Shown here one piece after another: positions 46,276 through 56,732 of a stretch of DNA of 64,000 nucleotides. The stretch comes from Dactylorhiza incarnata (Eukaryota; Streptophyta; Magnoliopsida; Asparagales; Orchidaceae), in assembly GCA_033032865.1 (NCBI GenBank), contig JAWHQI010000121.1:248001-312000 (forward strand). The letters run 5' to 3'. The number at the start of each line of letters is the position of its first letter. The stretch's first letter is position 1. Made by a program: the position numbers and the translations under genes. The notes beneath the pieces are model-generated. The model saw only the letters and a program-made list of their open reading frames with translations, ran no database searches and had not been told where the DNA came from.

Positions 46276-47475
46276 TGTTGGATCTTACGACGCCCTTAGA
46301 GGGGGGTGAATAAGGGAATAAAAATTCTTTTTATAATTTTAAGATAATTACTTAGTTGTTTCAATTAATAGTAAATAATGATGACAATTTAGTAATAACA
46401 ATTTTGCAATAATGAAATTTTTTGCCAATTGAGAGTAATCAAAGTAAACACAAAAGAGACATGATAATATTATAGGAAAAAGGTGTTTACAAAAATTGAT
46501 TTCAATATCACTTGAAATCGGAGGCGACAAATATGTAAATAATTTTTCCTTTTCTATACCGACTCGTATCCCCACGAACCGGTTGGCTTTAGCCTATCCT
46601 TCCCCGAATAAGGCCTCAAGCCGCTCTAGCCAATCCTTCCCCGGATATGGCCTTGAGCCACCTAGATCTAATCAACTAGAACTAGTCGCCAGCACAAGGC
46701 GAATTTCCTCCTAAGTCCTACCCAGACCTAGTCGACAACACAAGGAAAATTAACTACAAAATACAAATAAAGAAATGAAGTATGTAACAAGCATACTCCC
46801 TCTTGAGATTTTTGGAGATGAGGATGAAGGATCGTTGAAGCATAAGTGAGCTCGAAGCGATCGTTCTTCGGATGCAGCGTGATGGCTTCCTTCTCCAGAA
46901 TTTCTTCTTTGGCTTTGAGTGGGAGATGATGTTTTGGCAGAGTAGCAGCACCAAAGTTTGGGCACAAGTAATCTCTCTGGAAGGTCTAACCAAAACGAGA
47001 GAGAGCTCAGCCTTTTATAGAACTTGGAGCTAGCGCCTACGGTAGTAGCTAGCGCCTGCGGTAGCGTTCGTGTGGAGCGGTTGCGAAATCGTCGGCGGCA
47101 TGGCGCTGTGCACAAACTAGAGATAGCGCATGGCGGTAGCGATAGAATTGGGGGTAGCGGGAGATAGCGTTGGCGGTAGCGGTAGCGGTTGTGAAACCGG
47201 CGCTGTGCACAAACTCAAGATAGCGCCTGGCAGTAGCGATAGCGCTGGCGGTAGTGCTGGCGGTAGCGGTAGCGCTGGCGTTAGCGATAGCGCTGGCGGT
47301 AGCGATAGCGCTGGCGGTAGCGCTGCTCCTTTCAAAAGTTTGCTCCAAGCTGCTTTCTACCTGTGGAGTATTGCACTTATAGTTCCTGCACACTATAAAC
47401 ACACTACAAGCAATATCAAATACAATATGTGATTTGTTATTCTCAAACAAAGGGATGTGACACACATGTCCAACA
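46276..47475 (-). repeat. Element 3 3' LTR
   Basis: Plus strand begins TGTTGGATCTTACGACG and ends ATGTCCAACA. A TATA box (minus TATAAAA) lies at 47013-47019, with a GC-rich hexamer array just upstream in element orientation. Confidence 0.92.
47025..47335. repeat. GC hexamer/palindrome array beside the TATA box (element 3)
   Basis: Dense GCGGTA, GCGCTG and GATAGC words. GGCGCTGTGC recurs at 47103 and 47199, a duplication of about 96 bp. The plus-strand ORF over it is low-complexity and not a gene. The counterpart in the right LTR is 55115-55378, cut by element 4. Confidence 0.7.
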
Positions 47476-47491
47476 ATCTCCCCCTTTTGAT
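47476..47491 (-). other. Element 3 polypurine tract
   Basis: The minus strand reads ATCAAAAGGGGGAGAT directly before the 3' LTR. A second tract lies at 47723-47735. Confidence 0.85.
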
Positions 47492-49293
47492 AATAACAAG
47501 TCCTCTAAGCAAGAAATCAACAATAGTGTTTATAGATAAGATAAGCAAGATAAAAATGCAACTATAGTAAATGATATGCATGATAATGTGCATACTGCCC
47601 CTATCTTAATGCTCCCCCTACATAAATGCAATTTATGTGTTACTCCCCTTAAACGATAGATTACATGAAATATTCTTCCCTTAATCTTCTATATTTCTTC
47701 TATATAGATTTCTTCAATTAATCTCCCCCTTTTGGTATTATCAAAAGTAGGTCGGGTGAGGGTAGTAAGGAGGCATTTCTTAGAAATGATAAAGCATGAT
47801 CGAGCTTTTGTAATATATGAAATGATAAAGATTTTAAGCATTGTATATAAGAGATTTCAAATAACAAGAATAAGAGTTGTAAGCAAGAGGAAGACTATAG
47901 AAAACATCTTTGTGTAAGCATGAAGATCATAAATATAAATATGAGTTTAAGTTCAAAATGTAAAGATGTTGTAACCTTTTAGAAATCTCAAAGTTTTTCA
48001 TAAAGATACCAAGCATGAAATGATCATATCAAAGAGAGATTATACTACAATGTTACTTAATTTTAAGTTCAAGAGATACCAAAACATTGTAGAGGTCATG
48101 CTAGGTTATCTAGTGCATTTTTTATTTAAAGAGTAGTATAGATAAAGCTTTAGAATCCACTACTCATGAGAAGAAGTGTTATGAAAGATAATGATGTGCA
48201 CATAAGTGTATTTTGGGCAATGTTAACAATTGATTTAAATCACCAAAATACAAGACATATGTAAAGTAAAATGCACAATAAAACACAAGTAAATTACTTT
48301 CACACACTTTAATGCACATAATTTTTAACAAAGTGGTCTAATAACCAAGGTTTGCACAAGAAACTTTACTATTCTTTCCAAGGTGCTCAACCTCACAATG
48401 CTTATGAAGACTTATCAGGAGGTTCAAGTAGTGCTTGGTGGAGTTATATTTGTCTACATATATAATTTTTTGTTCACATTTGTGAGACAACATTCTCCAA
48501 ATACACTTGTTTTGCAAACCAAAAATTTTAACTTAACCACTTTTCTAAATGTCATAAGTGCAATTCAAATGTAGTGTAGGCAATAAACTTATGCAAGTTT
48601 TAATTCATTGTACAAATACAATACACAAGCAAGCATTATTAGATTTAGACACACATATTGATTACCAAAATAAGTGAGTGAAATGTATCATTATCAATCA
48701 TAAAATATTTACTTATACTTAGAGGCATGCTAAGCTTGGTTCTACACATTTTTCAATATAATTGATGCACTTTAAATAGATATATCAAAGCATGATAAGC
48801 AAAACAATGTTCATAGTAATTTGAAAGAATATGTTTTAACATTGTTAATAATTCTAAATAATAGAATTAATACATGCTTGATATTGGCAATAAAGATCAT
48901 ACCGTTTTTTTGTTTTGAAAATTTTTTTTAATAAAAAAAATCACACAAACATGTTTTTGTATTTTTGAATTTTGAATTTTTGTTGTTGATTTTTCATAAT
49001 TCAAATAAAACCAAAATAAAATAGACAGTAACACAAAAATAAATTTGCACAAATAAACTAACATATTTTTGTTGAATTTTAGAAATTTTAAAAATCATAA
49101 AAATCACACACCCACGCTAGCGCCGGCGCTAGCGCTAGTGCTGGAAACAGTATACGATTTTTTAACAATTTTAAATTTTTTATTTTTGATATTGGTTAGG
49201 GGTCTTAAGAGTAGTCTTATGCAGAAGTTTTGCAATTATCAGAGATGTCTTGATTGCTCAAATTGCATAAAACATTAGCGTTTTATATGTTTT
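47492..49293. other. Element 3 3' noncoding region
   Basis: AT-rich and without credible genes. It aligns by eye with 20983-22950 in element 2: the TGAAGACTTATCAGG motif is at 48400-48419, and the GC palindrome GCTAGCGCCGGCGCTAGCGC occurs at 49117-49136. No antisense ORF like that of element 2 is present. Confidence 0.7.
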
Positions 49294-49764
49294 TCATCCT
49301 AAGATGTCTAAGACTCCTAATTCCAACCTTAACATTTGAAACCTTGCATCGGGAAGAGGTTTAGTGAATATATCAGCAAGTTGAGAGTCCGTGCCAATGA
49401 AACTAATCCTTACATTTTCCTTTTTAATGTGATCCCTTATGAAATGATGACGCACATCTATATATTTGGATCTAGAGTGGTGTACCGGATTATTTGTAAG
49501 ATCAATGGCACTCTTGTTGTCACATTTTAATTCAATAAGTTTTAGATGAAAACCAAACTCCTTTAAAGTTTGGCTCATCCATAGAGCTTGTGCACAACAA
49601 CTCCCTAATGCAATGTATTCGGCCTCCGTGGTGGAGAGTGCAACCGAATTTTGTTTCATACTAGACCATGCAACTAATGAAGGTCCTAGAAAATGACAAG
49701 TACCACTAGTGCTTTTTCTATCACGTGAACAACCGACATAATCCGAATCGGAATAGCCATGCAA
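49294..49764 (-). pseudogene. Element 3 RNase H
   Basis: GYSDSDYVGCSRDRKSTSG, then TTEAEYIALGSCCAQALWM and CDNKSAIDLTNNPVHHSRSKYIDVRHHFI are the hallmark copia RNase H phrases. It runs to LADIFTKPLPDARFQMLR and a natural-looking end. A TGA at 49831 separates it from the RT. Confidence 0.93.
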
Positions 49765-49830
49765 TGTAAATGAATCATTATGCGGGTACCATAATCCTAA
49801 TCTAGATGACCCAATGAGATATCTAAAAAT

Positions 49831-50640
49831 TCATTTTATCGCTTTTAAATGAGATTCTTTTGGATTGGCTTGAAATCTAGCACATAAGCATACGACAAAC
49901 ATAATATCGGGTCTAGTTGCACTAAGATAAAGTAGAGATCCTATCATACCTCTATATAAAGTTTGATCTATCGAAACTCCTGATTCATCTTTTCCTAATT
50001 TTAGTGATGCACTCATTGGTGTAGAAACATGTTTAAGGTTTTCAAATCCAAAACGTTTAAGCATATCATGGACATATTTAGTTTGACATACAAAGATACC
50101 ATCAATTCTTTGTGATATTTGAAAACGAAGGAAATAAGAAATTTCTCCTACAAGACTCATTTCAAACTCATTTTTCATCACTAAAATAACTTCTTTACAC
50201 ATCTCTTCATTAGTAGATCCAAAAATAATATCATCAACATATATTTATAAAATAATTATATCATCATTATTGTGCTTAATGAAGAGAGTATTATCCGCAC
50301 TTCCCATAATATAACCGTGCTTTAATAGAAATGATGTAAGTCTTTCATACCATGCACGGGGCACTTGTTTTAAACCATAAAGCGCTTTTTCTAGTTTATA
50401 AACATGATTTGGAAATTTCTCATTATTAAAACCGGGGGGTTGTTCAACATAAACTTCTTCTTTTACAAACCCGTTTAGAAAAGCACTTTTCACATCCATT
50501 TGAGATAGTTTTATTCTTTTAAAGCTTGCAAATGCTAGAAAAATTCTTAAAGACTCCAATCTAGCAACGGGTGCAAAAGATTCGTCAAAATCTATCCCCT
50601 CGATTTGAGAATATCCTTGTGCTACTAAGCGTGCTTTATT
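49831..50640 (-). pseudogene. Element 3 reverse transcriptase
   Basis: Copia RT with [46 protein letters not shown] and the catalytic YVDD (about 50241-50230). It is cut by TAA at 50641, TAA at 50245 directly before IYVDD, and TGA at 49831 before IFRYL. The last two fit CAA-to-TAA and CGA-to-TGA changes. Otherwise no domain is missing. Confidence 0.93.
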
Positions 50641-52362
50641 TTAAAATATTCTAGACTCACCATCTAATTTATTTTTGAAAATCCATTTTACACCTACAAC
50701 CGGGTGATTAGATGGTCTATCTACTAATTTCCAAACATTATGTCGCTCAAATTGTTCTAACTCTTCATTCATAGCCAAAAACCAAAATTCATCATTTAAA
50801 GCGGTTGTAACATTTTTTGGATCAATTTCGGAAACAAAGCAAATATTTGAATAAGATTCATGAAGAGAAGAGCGAGTTCTTACCCCGATGGATGGTTCTC
50901 CAATTATCAATTCCCGTGGATGATCCTTTGTGAATTTTAAGACGCTTGGATGTACATATTCATCTTTCTTGGCCTCCTCATCTTCTTCTTTGGAAGGTTC
51001 TTCAACACCATGCTCCAAAGGAGGTAATAGATCATCCTCTTTACCTGCGGAAAGTCTTTCTATACAAGTAACAAGCTCATCAAATTTCACATTAATTGAC
51101 TCTTCAACTTTTCTAGTTCTTTTATTAAAAACTCTATAAGCTTTACTAGTTGAAGAGTATCCAAGAAATGTTCCTTCATCACATTTTTCATCAAACTTTC
51201 CCAAGCTATCTTTTGTATTTAAGATAAAGCATTTACAACCAAAAACTTTGAAGTAAGACACATTATGCTTCTTTTGAAAATAGAGTTCATATGGTGTGAG
51301 ATTTAAAGATGGGCGAAGCATGATTCTATTTATAACATAACATGATGTGTTTACGGCTTTGGCCCAAAAGGACTTAGGTAATTTATATTCACATAACATA
51401 GTGCGTGCAAGCTCTTGAAGTGTCCTATTCTTTCTTTCTACAACACCATTTTGTTGTGGTGTGCGTGGTGCAGAGAACTCATGTTTTATGCCTAACATAT
51501 CACAATAAGAAGTAAATTTTTCATTTTCAAATTCTCCTCCATGATCCGAGCGAATGCATTTAATTTTTAAATCACTTTCATTTTGAATACGAGTACATAA
51601 TTTTGAAAATTCACAAAACGCTTCGGATTTGAATGAGAAAAATATTGTCCAACAATATCTAGAAAAATCATATATTAAAACATATGTATACAATCTACCA
51701 CCAAGACTTGCGGTGCTAACGAAACCAAAGAGATCCATATGAATTAATTGCAAAGGTCTCGTAGTAGAAATAACATTTTTACTTTTGAAAGAGGATCTAG
51801 TAATTTTACCTTTTTGACATGGTGAACAAAGTGAAGGTAAATTTCCTTTTAATCTAGGCAATCCTCTAATTAAATCTCTTTTGGCAAGTTTTACAATAAG
51901 CATTCTGCTAGCATTTCCTAGCCTTCTATGCCAAAGATCAAGTTCATCATTTTTGGTAATAAAACATTTTAAAGATGATTTTGAAAGATCATGAAATGAA
52001 ACAATATAAACATTGTGTATTCTTGGTGCAATTAGTAAAATATTGTTTGTAATAGGATTAGATATTTTGCATAGATTAGTAGAAGATTCAAATAAAACAT
52101 CTAATCCCTTATCAAATAATTGGCTAATTGAAATAAGATTATGTTTTAGCCCTTTTACATAAAGAACATTTGATATAGTGAAGGATTCGTTACCAACTGT
52201 ACCAATTCCCATGATTCTTCCTTTTTCGTTGTCGCCAAAAGTCATAATCCCTTCCTTCTTCCTTTCTAGGCTAAGGAACTTTGATTTATTGCCCGTCATG
52301 TGCTTGGAGCATCCTGAATCCAAGTACGACATGTCTTCATTGTCCTTAGCCTTCCTGCACAT
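50641..52362 (-). pseudogene. Element 3 protease and integrase
   Basis: A 573-codon frame. Protease DSGCSKHMTG is at residues 15-24. The integrase zinc region has H145 and C179/C182. The catalytic triad is D210 (HMDLFG), D273 (RSDHGGEF) and E309 (GVVERKNRT), with the usual 35-residue gap between the last two. The C-terminal part enters the RT linker (VGVKWIFKNKLDG) and ends at a TAA. A TAG at 52363 precedes the frame, where CAG would fit, so the frame does not start naturally here. Confidence 0.93.
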
Positions 52363-52458
52363 CTAGAAAGAAGATGAGAGTAAGGATCCGGATACCCAAG
52401 TGGAACCACCCATAGAGTAAGTGGAAGCCTTAGGTACCCAGACTTGCTTTAAAGTATT

Positions 52459-54312
52459 TCATTTTATTTTCCTGCAAGAACTAGATGTGTGACCTAACCT
52501 ATAACAGTTTGCACACGAAATAAAGGGGGTTGATGCCCTTTTCTGGTATATTTTCTTGCTGGAAAAATTTTGATTTGCAGAAGGAAAGCATTTTGAAAAA
52601 GAAATTTCAGGTTTCTGGTATGAGGTGCTAGCGTCGGCGTTAGTGGCTATCGCCGGGCGGTAGCCCTCTCCTAGATATCCGAGCCCAAACTTTCCAGAAC
52701 CATAGCACTGGTTCCCTAGAATCATTTCCAGTGATTTTTGGCCTATTCCAAATTTTTTAATGGCCATGGTGAGAGCATGAACTTATGCTTTAAGTGAAGA
52801 ATTTTCTTTCACAAGCATGACACACCTATTTTCAAAACCTTTTTTATTATTTTTGATTTGCAAAAGAGAGGCTTCTAATTTCCTTTCTAATTCCCCCTTC
52901 TCTTTTGTAAGAGTTTTTGCATGAGAGAGGGCTTTAGAAAGTGACTCTTCAATATCTTTTGCCAATTTTGTCGAGTGATCACATTCTTGGCAAGAAACCT
53001 TTCTATTTTCTAGATTAATTACCTTTTTGGAAAGCTTTTGATTTTCTTTAATAAGAGATTCATTTTCACGATTTAATAAAATACTATCTTTTATATTTTT
53101 ATTAAAAGCTTTGCACGTTTCAAGAAATTCATTAAATAATTCATCATAAGTGGGAGGAATTACCTCAGTGTCACTGGGAACACTGGTGTCGTCGTCGTCA
53201 TTTTCATGTCCCATGAGGCACATGTTTGCTTCCACATCTTCGCTTGATGAAGACCCACTTGATTTTTCGGAGGAGGAGGAGGAAGAGTCATCCCATGTTC
53301 TAGCTTTTAGTACTTTCTTCCTCTCCTTCCCTTTGTGCCATTTTTCTTTCTTCTCCTTCAAGAACTTTGGGCATTGGCTCCTTATGTGCCCCGTCTTCCT
53401 ACAATGAAAGCACTCCGGTGGAGGTCTTTCTTCTTCATCGTCGCTCTCCTTTTCCTTCTTTGAGGACGACCCTTTCCATCTTCCATCTTTTTGGATAAAT
53501 TTCCAGAAAGTGTTTCGCCTTTCCGGATTTCGCATGAACTTTCGGAAGTTCTTCACCAAAAGACTCTCTTCATCTTCATCCTCATCCTCTTGGCACTCCC
53601 TTTTTGATTTTAATGCCAACGCTTTCTTCTTTGGCACCATGTTGTATTTATCAAATTGGATTTTGAGTTCTACCTCATGGGTTTTGAGATTCCCAATGAG
53701 GCTATCAACTTGGAGCGTTCTTAAGTTGTGCGACTCCGAAATAGCCGTCACCTTCGGGTTGAATTTTGGAGAAAGAGAACGAAGGATCTTACGGACCAAG
53801 TTGCCGTTTGAGAAGGTCTTTCCAAGAGCTTTTGAGGCATTGACGATCTTGGTGAAGCGCGTGTACACACCATCAACATCTTCGCTTTCATCCATTCAGA
53901 ATCTTTCATATTCCGACTCCAGTTGAAAAAGCTTGGAATCTTTAACCTGCGATGTACCTTCACGAGTAACTTCCAAATGATTCCAAATTTCATAAGCAGT
54001 TGTACAAGCAGAAATTCTATTAAATTCATTTCTATCTAACGCACAAAATAGAGTATTCATGGCTTTTGCGTTATTTTAACATTTGAGTTTATCCCGATCA
54101 TCCCATTTATCTTTGGGTTTGTCTAAAGTTATCTCTCCAACTACAAATGTAGGAGGAGTGTATTCTTCTTCTACCATGTTCCAAACCTCAATATCTAGGG
54201 TCATTAGAAAACAACGCATCCTATTTTTCCAATAATTATAATCTGACCCAGTAAATAGTGGAGGTCTACTAATTCCCTGACCCTCGGAAAAAGCGAGATC
54301 ATAAGACGCCAT
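52459..54312 (-). pseudogene. Element 3 gag, several stops
   Basis: Starts MASYDLAFSEGQGISRPPLF, the SIRE-type gag start. It is stopped at 54076 (TAA), 53896 (TGA), 52783 (TAA) and 52459 (TGA, where a Trp codon is likely) but stays in one frame. The 53895-52783 part has the UBN2-type capsid domain, a lysine-rich linker, the knuckle CFHCRKTGHIRSQC and a long coiled coil. The last part has a second knuckle CANCYRLGHTSSSC. A GC palindrome like those of the LTR lies inside the coding sequence at 52626-52663. Confidence 0.88.
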
Positions 54313-54346
54313 TATTCTTGATTTTTAAACTGTTTGGAATAACCTG

Positions 54347-54359
54347 TGCTCTGATACCA
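54347..54359 (-). other. Element 3 primer binding site
   Basis: The minus strand reads TGGTATCAGAGCA, matching the 3' end of initiator methionine tRNA, two bases from the right LTR. Confidence 0.92.
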
Positions 54360-54361
54360 CT

Positions 54362-55378
54362 TGTTGGATCGTACGGCGCCCTTAGAGGGGGGGGGGTGAA
54401 TAAGGGAATAAAAATTCTTTTTATAATTTTAAGATAATTACTAAGTTGTTTTGATTAATAGGAAATAATCATGACAATTTAGTAATAACAATTTTGCAAT
54501 AATGAAATTTTACGCCAATTGAGAGAAATCAAAGTAAACACAAAAGAGACATGATTATATTATAGGAAATAGGTGTTTACAAAAATTGATTTCAATATCG
54601 CTTGAAATCAGAGGCGACAAATATGTAAATAATTTTTCCTTTTCTATACCGACTCGTATTCCCACGAACCGGTTGGCTTTATCCTATCCTTCCCCGGATA
54701 AGGCCTCAAGCCGCTCTAGCCAATCCTACCCCGGATATGGCCTCGAGCCCCCTAGATCTAATCACCTAGAACTAGTCGCCAACACAAGGCGAATTTCCCC
54801 CTTAGTCCTACGCAGACCTAGTCGCCAACACAAGGCGAATTAACTAAAAAATACAAATAAAGAAATGAAGTAAATAACAAGCAAACTCCCTCTTGAGATT
54901 TCTGGAGATGAGGATGAAGGATTGCTGAAGCACAAGCGAGGTCGAAGCGATCGTTCTTCGGATGCAGCGTAATGGCTTCCTTCTCCAGAATTTCTTCTTT
55001 GGCTTTGAGTGGGAGATTATGTTTTGGCAGAGTAGCAGCACGAGAGTTTGGGCACAAGTAATCTCTCTGGAAGGTCTAACCAAAATGAGAGAGAGCCCAT
55101 TCTTTTATAGAACTTGGAGCTAGCGCCTGCGGTAGTAGCTAGCGCCTGCGGTAGCGTTCGTGTGGAGCGGTTGTGAAACCGTCGGCGGCGTGGCGCTGTT
55201 CATGAACTGGAGATAGCGCCTGGCGGTATAGATAGCGCTGGGGGTAGCGGGAGATAGCGCTGGCGGTAGCGGTAGCGGTTGTGAAACCAGCATTGTGCAC
55301 GAACTCGAGATAGCGCATGGCGGTAGCGATAGTGCTGGCGGTAGTGCTGGCGGTAGCGCTAGCGGTAGCGGTAGCGCT
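54362..55378 (-). repeat. Element 3 5' LTR, truncated by element 4
   Basis: Matches 46276 onward and has its TATA box at 55103-55109 (minus). It stops in the middle of the GC hexamer array where the next LTR begins. The remaining part of about 180 bp must lie beyond element 4. Confidence 0.9.
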
Positions 55379-56716
55379 TGTTGGATCTTGTGGCGCCCTT
55401 AGAGGGGGGGGGGGTGGATAAGGGCCTTTTTAAATTACGATTTTTACTTAAGAATTTTTAAAACAAATTTTACTTTTCTAAAAAAAAATACTTATATAAA
55501 TTTCAAACCAATGTAATTTTTAAATTAATTCAAACACAAATTTCTAAGTTAAAGATTAAGCAACCATATTTGCAATTAAAGAAAAAGTCATAATTTTATA
55601 ATCATGAAATTCACATACAAATAAAATGATCTTAACAATGCTTAAGATCAAGGCACAAATATGATAATAAAACTTTTACAATTTGTGTTTACCAATCCTT
55701 CTCCCAAGGATCAGAAAGCTATCATTTGTCTCTCCCTAGACCAAGCCCAAGCCTATCCTCTAGATCTTCCCAAGATCTAGACGTTGCACACAAAGCCACG
55801 ATTTCCCACCAAGCCACGCAAGGACTTGGACGCTCCGCACAAGGAAGCGATTTTCCCCTAAGCCACGCAAGGACTTAGACGCTCCGCACAAGGAAGCGAT
55901 TTTCCCTACCAATACAAAGTAAAATATATATAAATGAAAATACAAGATAAAATAAGAACTCCCTAGAAATTCAGATCTCTGAAAGGAAGGTTGAAGCCTC
56001 GAGATGATCGTTGATGTAGAAGCGCGTCCGATCTCGTCTTCAATTTCAAACCTTCTCAGCATAAATGGGAGTTCATGAGGTTCTGGAGCTCTCTGGATGG
56101 AATGCACTCAGGAAGGAACTTAGAATCTTTAAAGCTTAGAATGCACGAACACAAGGAGTCAATTTATAGAAATTCGTTGTCGCCTGGGCGACATCAGTTG
56201 TCGGAAATTTCCGACAGCGCTAAACTGCCGCTGGTAGTGCTGTCGTGTGGGCAGTTGTAGTAACTTCCGAGCTGTCGCCTGGGCGACATTGACTGTCGGA
56301 AAATTCCGACAGCGCCAAACTGTCGTTCGTAGTGCTGTCGTGCGGGCAGTTGCTGTAACTTCTCTGCTGTCGCCTGAGCGACATTGACTGTCGCCTAGGC
56401 GACATCTCCTCTACCATTTTGCCGTCCGAAACTTCTCCAGACTGTAGATTGAGTCGTTCTCATCTTCGAAATGGTGTGGCACGTTCCGTAACTCTTCCTG
56501 GATTGAAAGTTATGGCCATTTTAAGATCAGCTCACAAAACTCATCCTTTTGCTTTTTCTAATGTGTACACACTCTTGGATCATGCCCATGAACGATGACT
56601 TGTCTCCTCATTGAACCTGTACAACCTGGACACTATAAACACACAAAAGACTAGATCAAATACATCATGGTATTTGTTATTCTCAAACCAAGAGATGCGG
56701 AAAGCAAGTTCCAACA
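55379..56716 (-). repeat. Element 4 3' LTR (1338 bp)
   Basis: Begins TGTTGGATC, ends CCAACA. TATA box (minus TATAAATT) at 56161-56168, next to a palindromic repeat block at 56178-56404. The stretch 55700-55920 repeats GACTT(A/G)GACGCTCCGCACAAGG-like phrases. No gene is seen. Confidence 0.88.
56178..56404. repeat. GC-palindrome array beside the TATA box (element 4)
   Basis: TGTCGCC.TG.GGCGACA recurs at 56178, 56273 and 56368, a 95-bp period, with a variant at 56389. Between them sits TGTCGGAAATTTCCGACA, a perfect palindrome. The words differ from those of elements 2 and 3 but the place is the same. Confidence 0.75.
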
Positions 56717-56732
56717 ATCTCCCCCTTTTGAT
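56717..56732 (-). other. Element 4 polypurine tract
   Basis: The minus strand reads ATCAAAAGGGGGAGAT, identical to that of element 3. A second tract is at 56868-56879. Confidence 0.85.

Larger units (their letters stand above)
46276..55378 (-). mobile_element. Element 3: SIRE-like copia element with full domain set, decayed
   Basis: Left LTR 1200 bp; right LTR cut after 1017 bp by element 4. The minus strand shows gag, protease, integrase, RT and RNase H in Ty1/copia order, with primer site and polypurine tract. At least seven in-frame stops break it. LTR ends, polypurine tract and 3' noncoding region are shared with elements 2 and 4. The two LTRs look about 95% identical over the comparable part. 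Confidence 0.93.

Noticed and set aside
47130..47432. A Gly/Ser/Ala-rich 100-codon plus-strand ORF
   Set aside because: It is the translation of the GC hexamer array in the element 3 LTR, with low complexity and no counterpart elsewhere.
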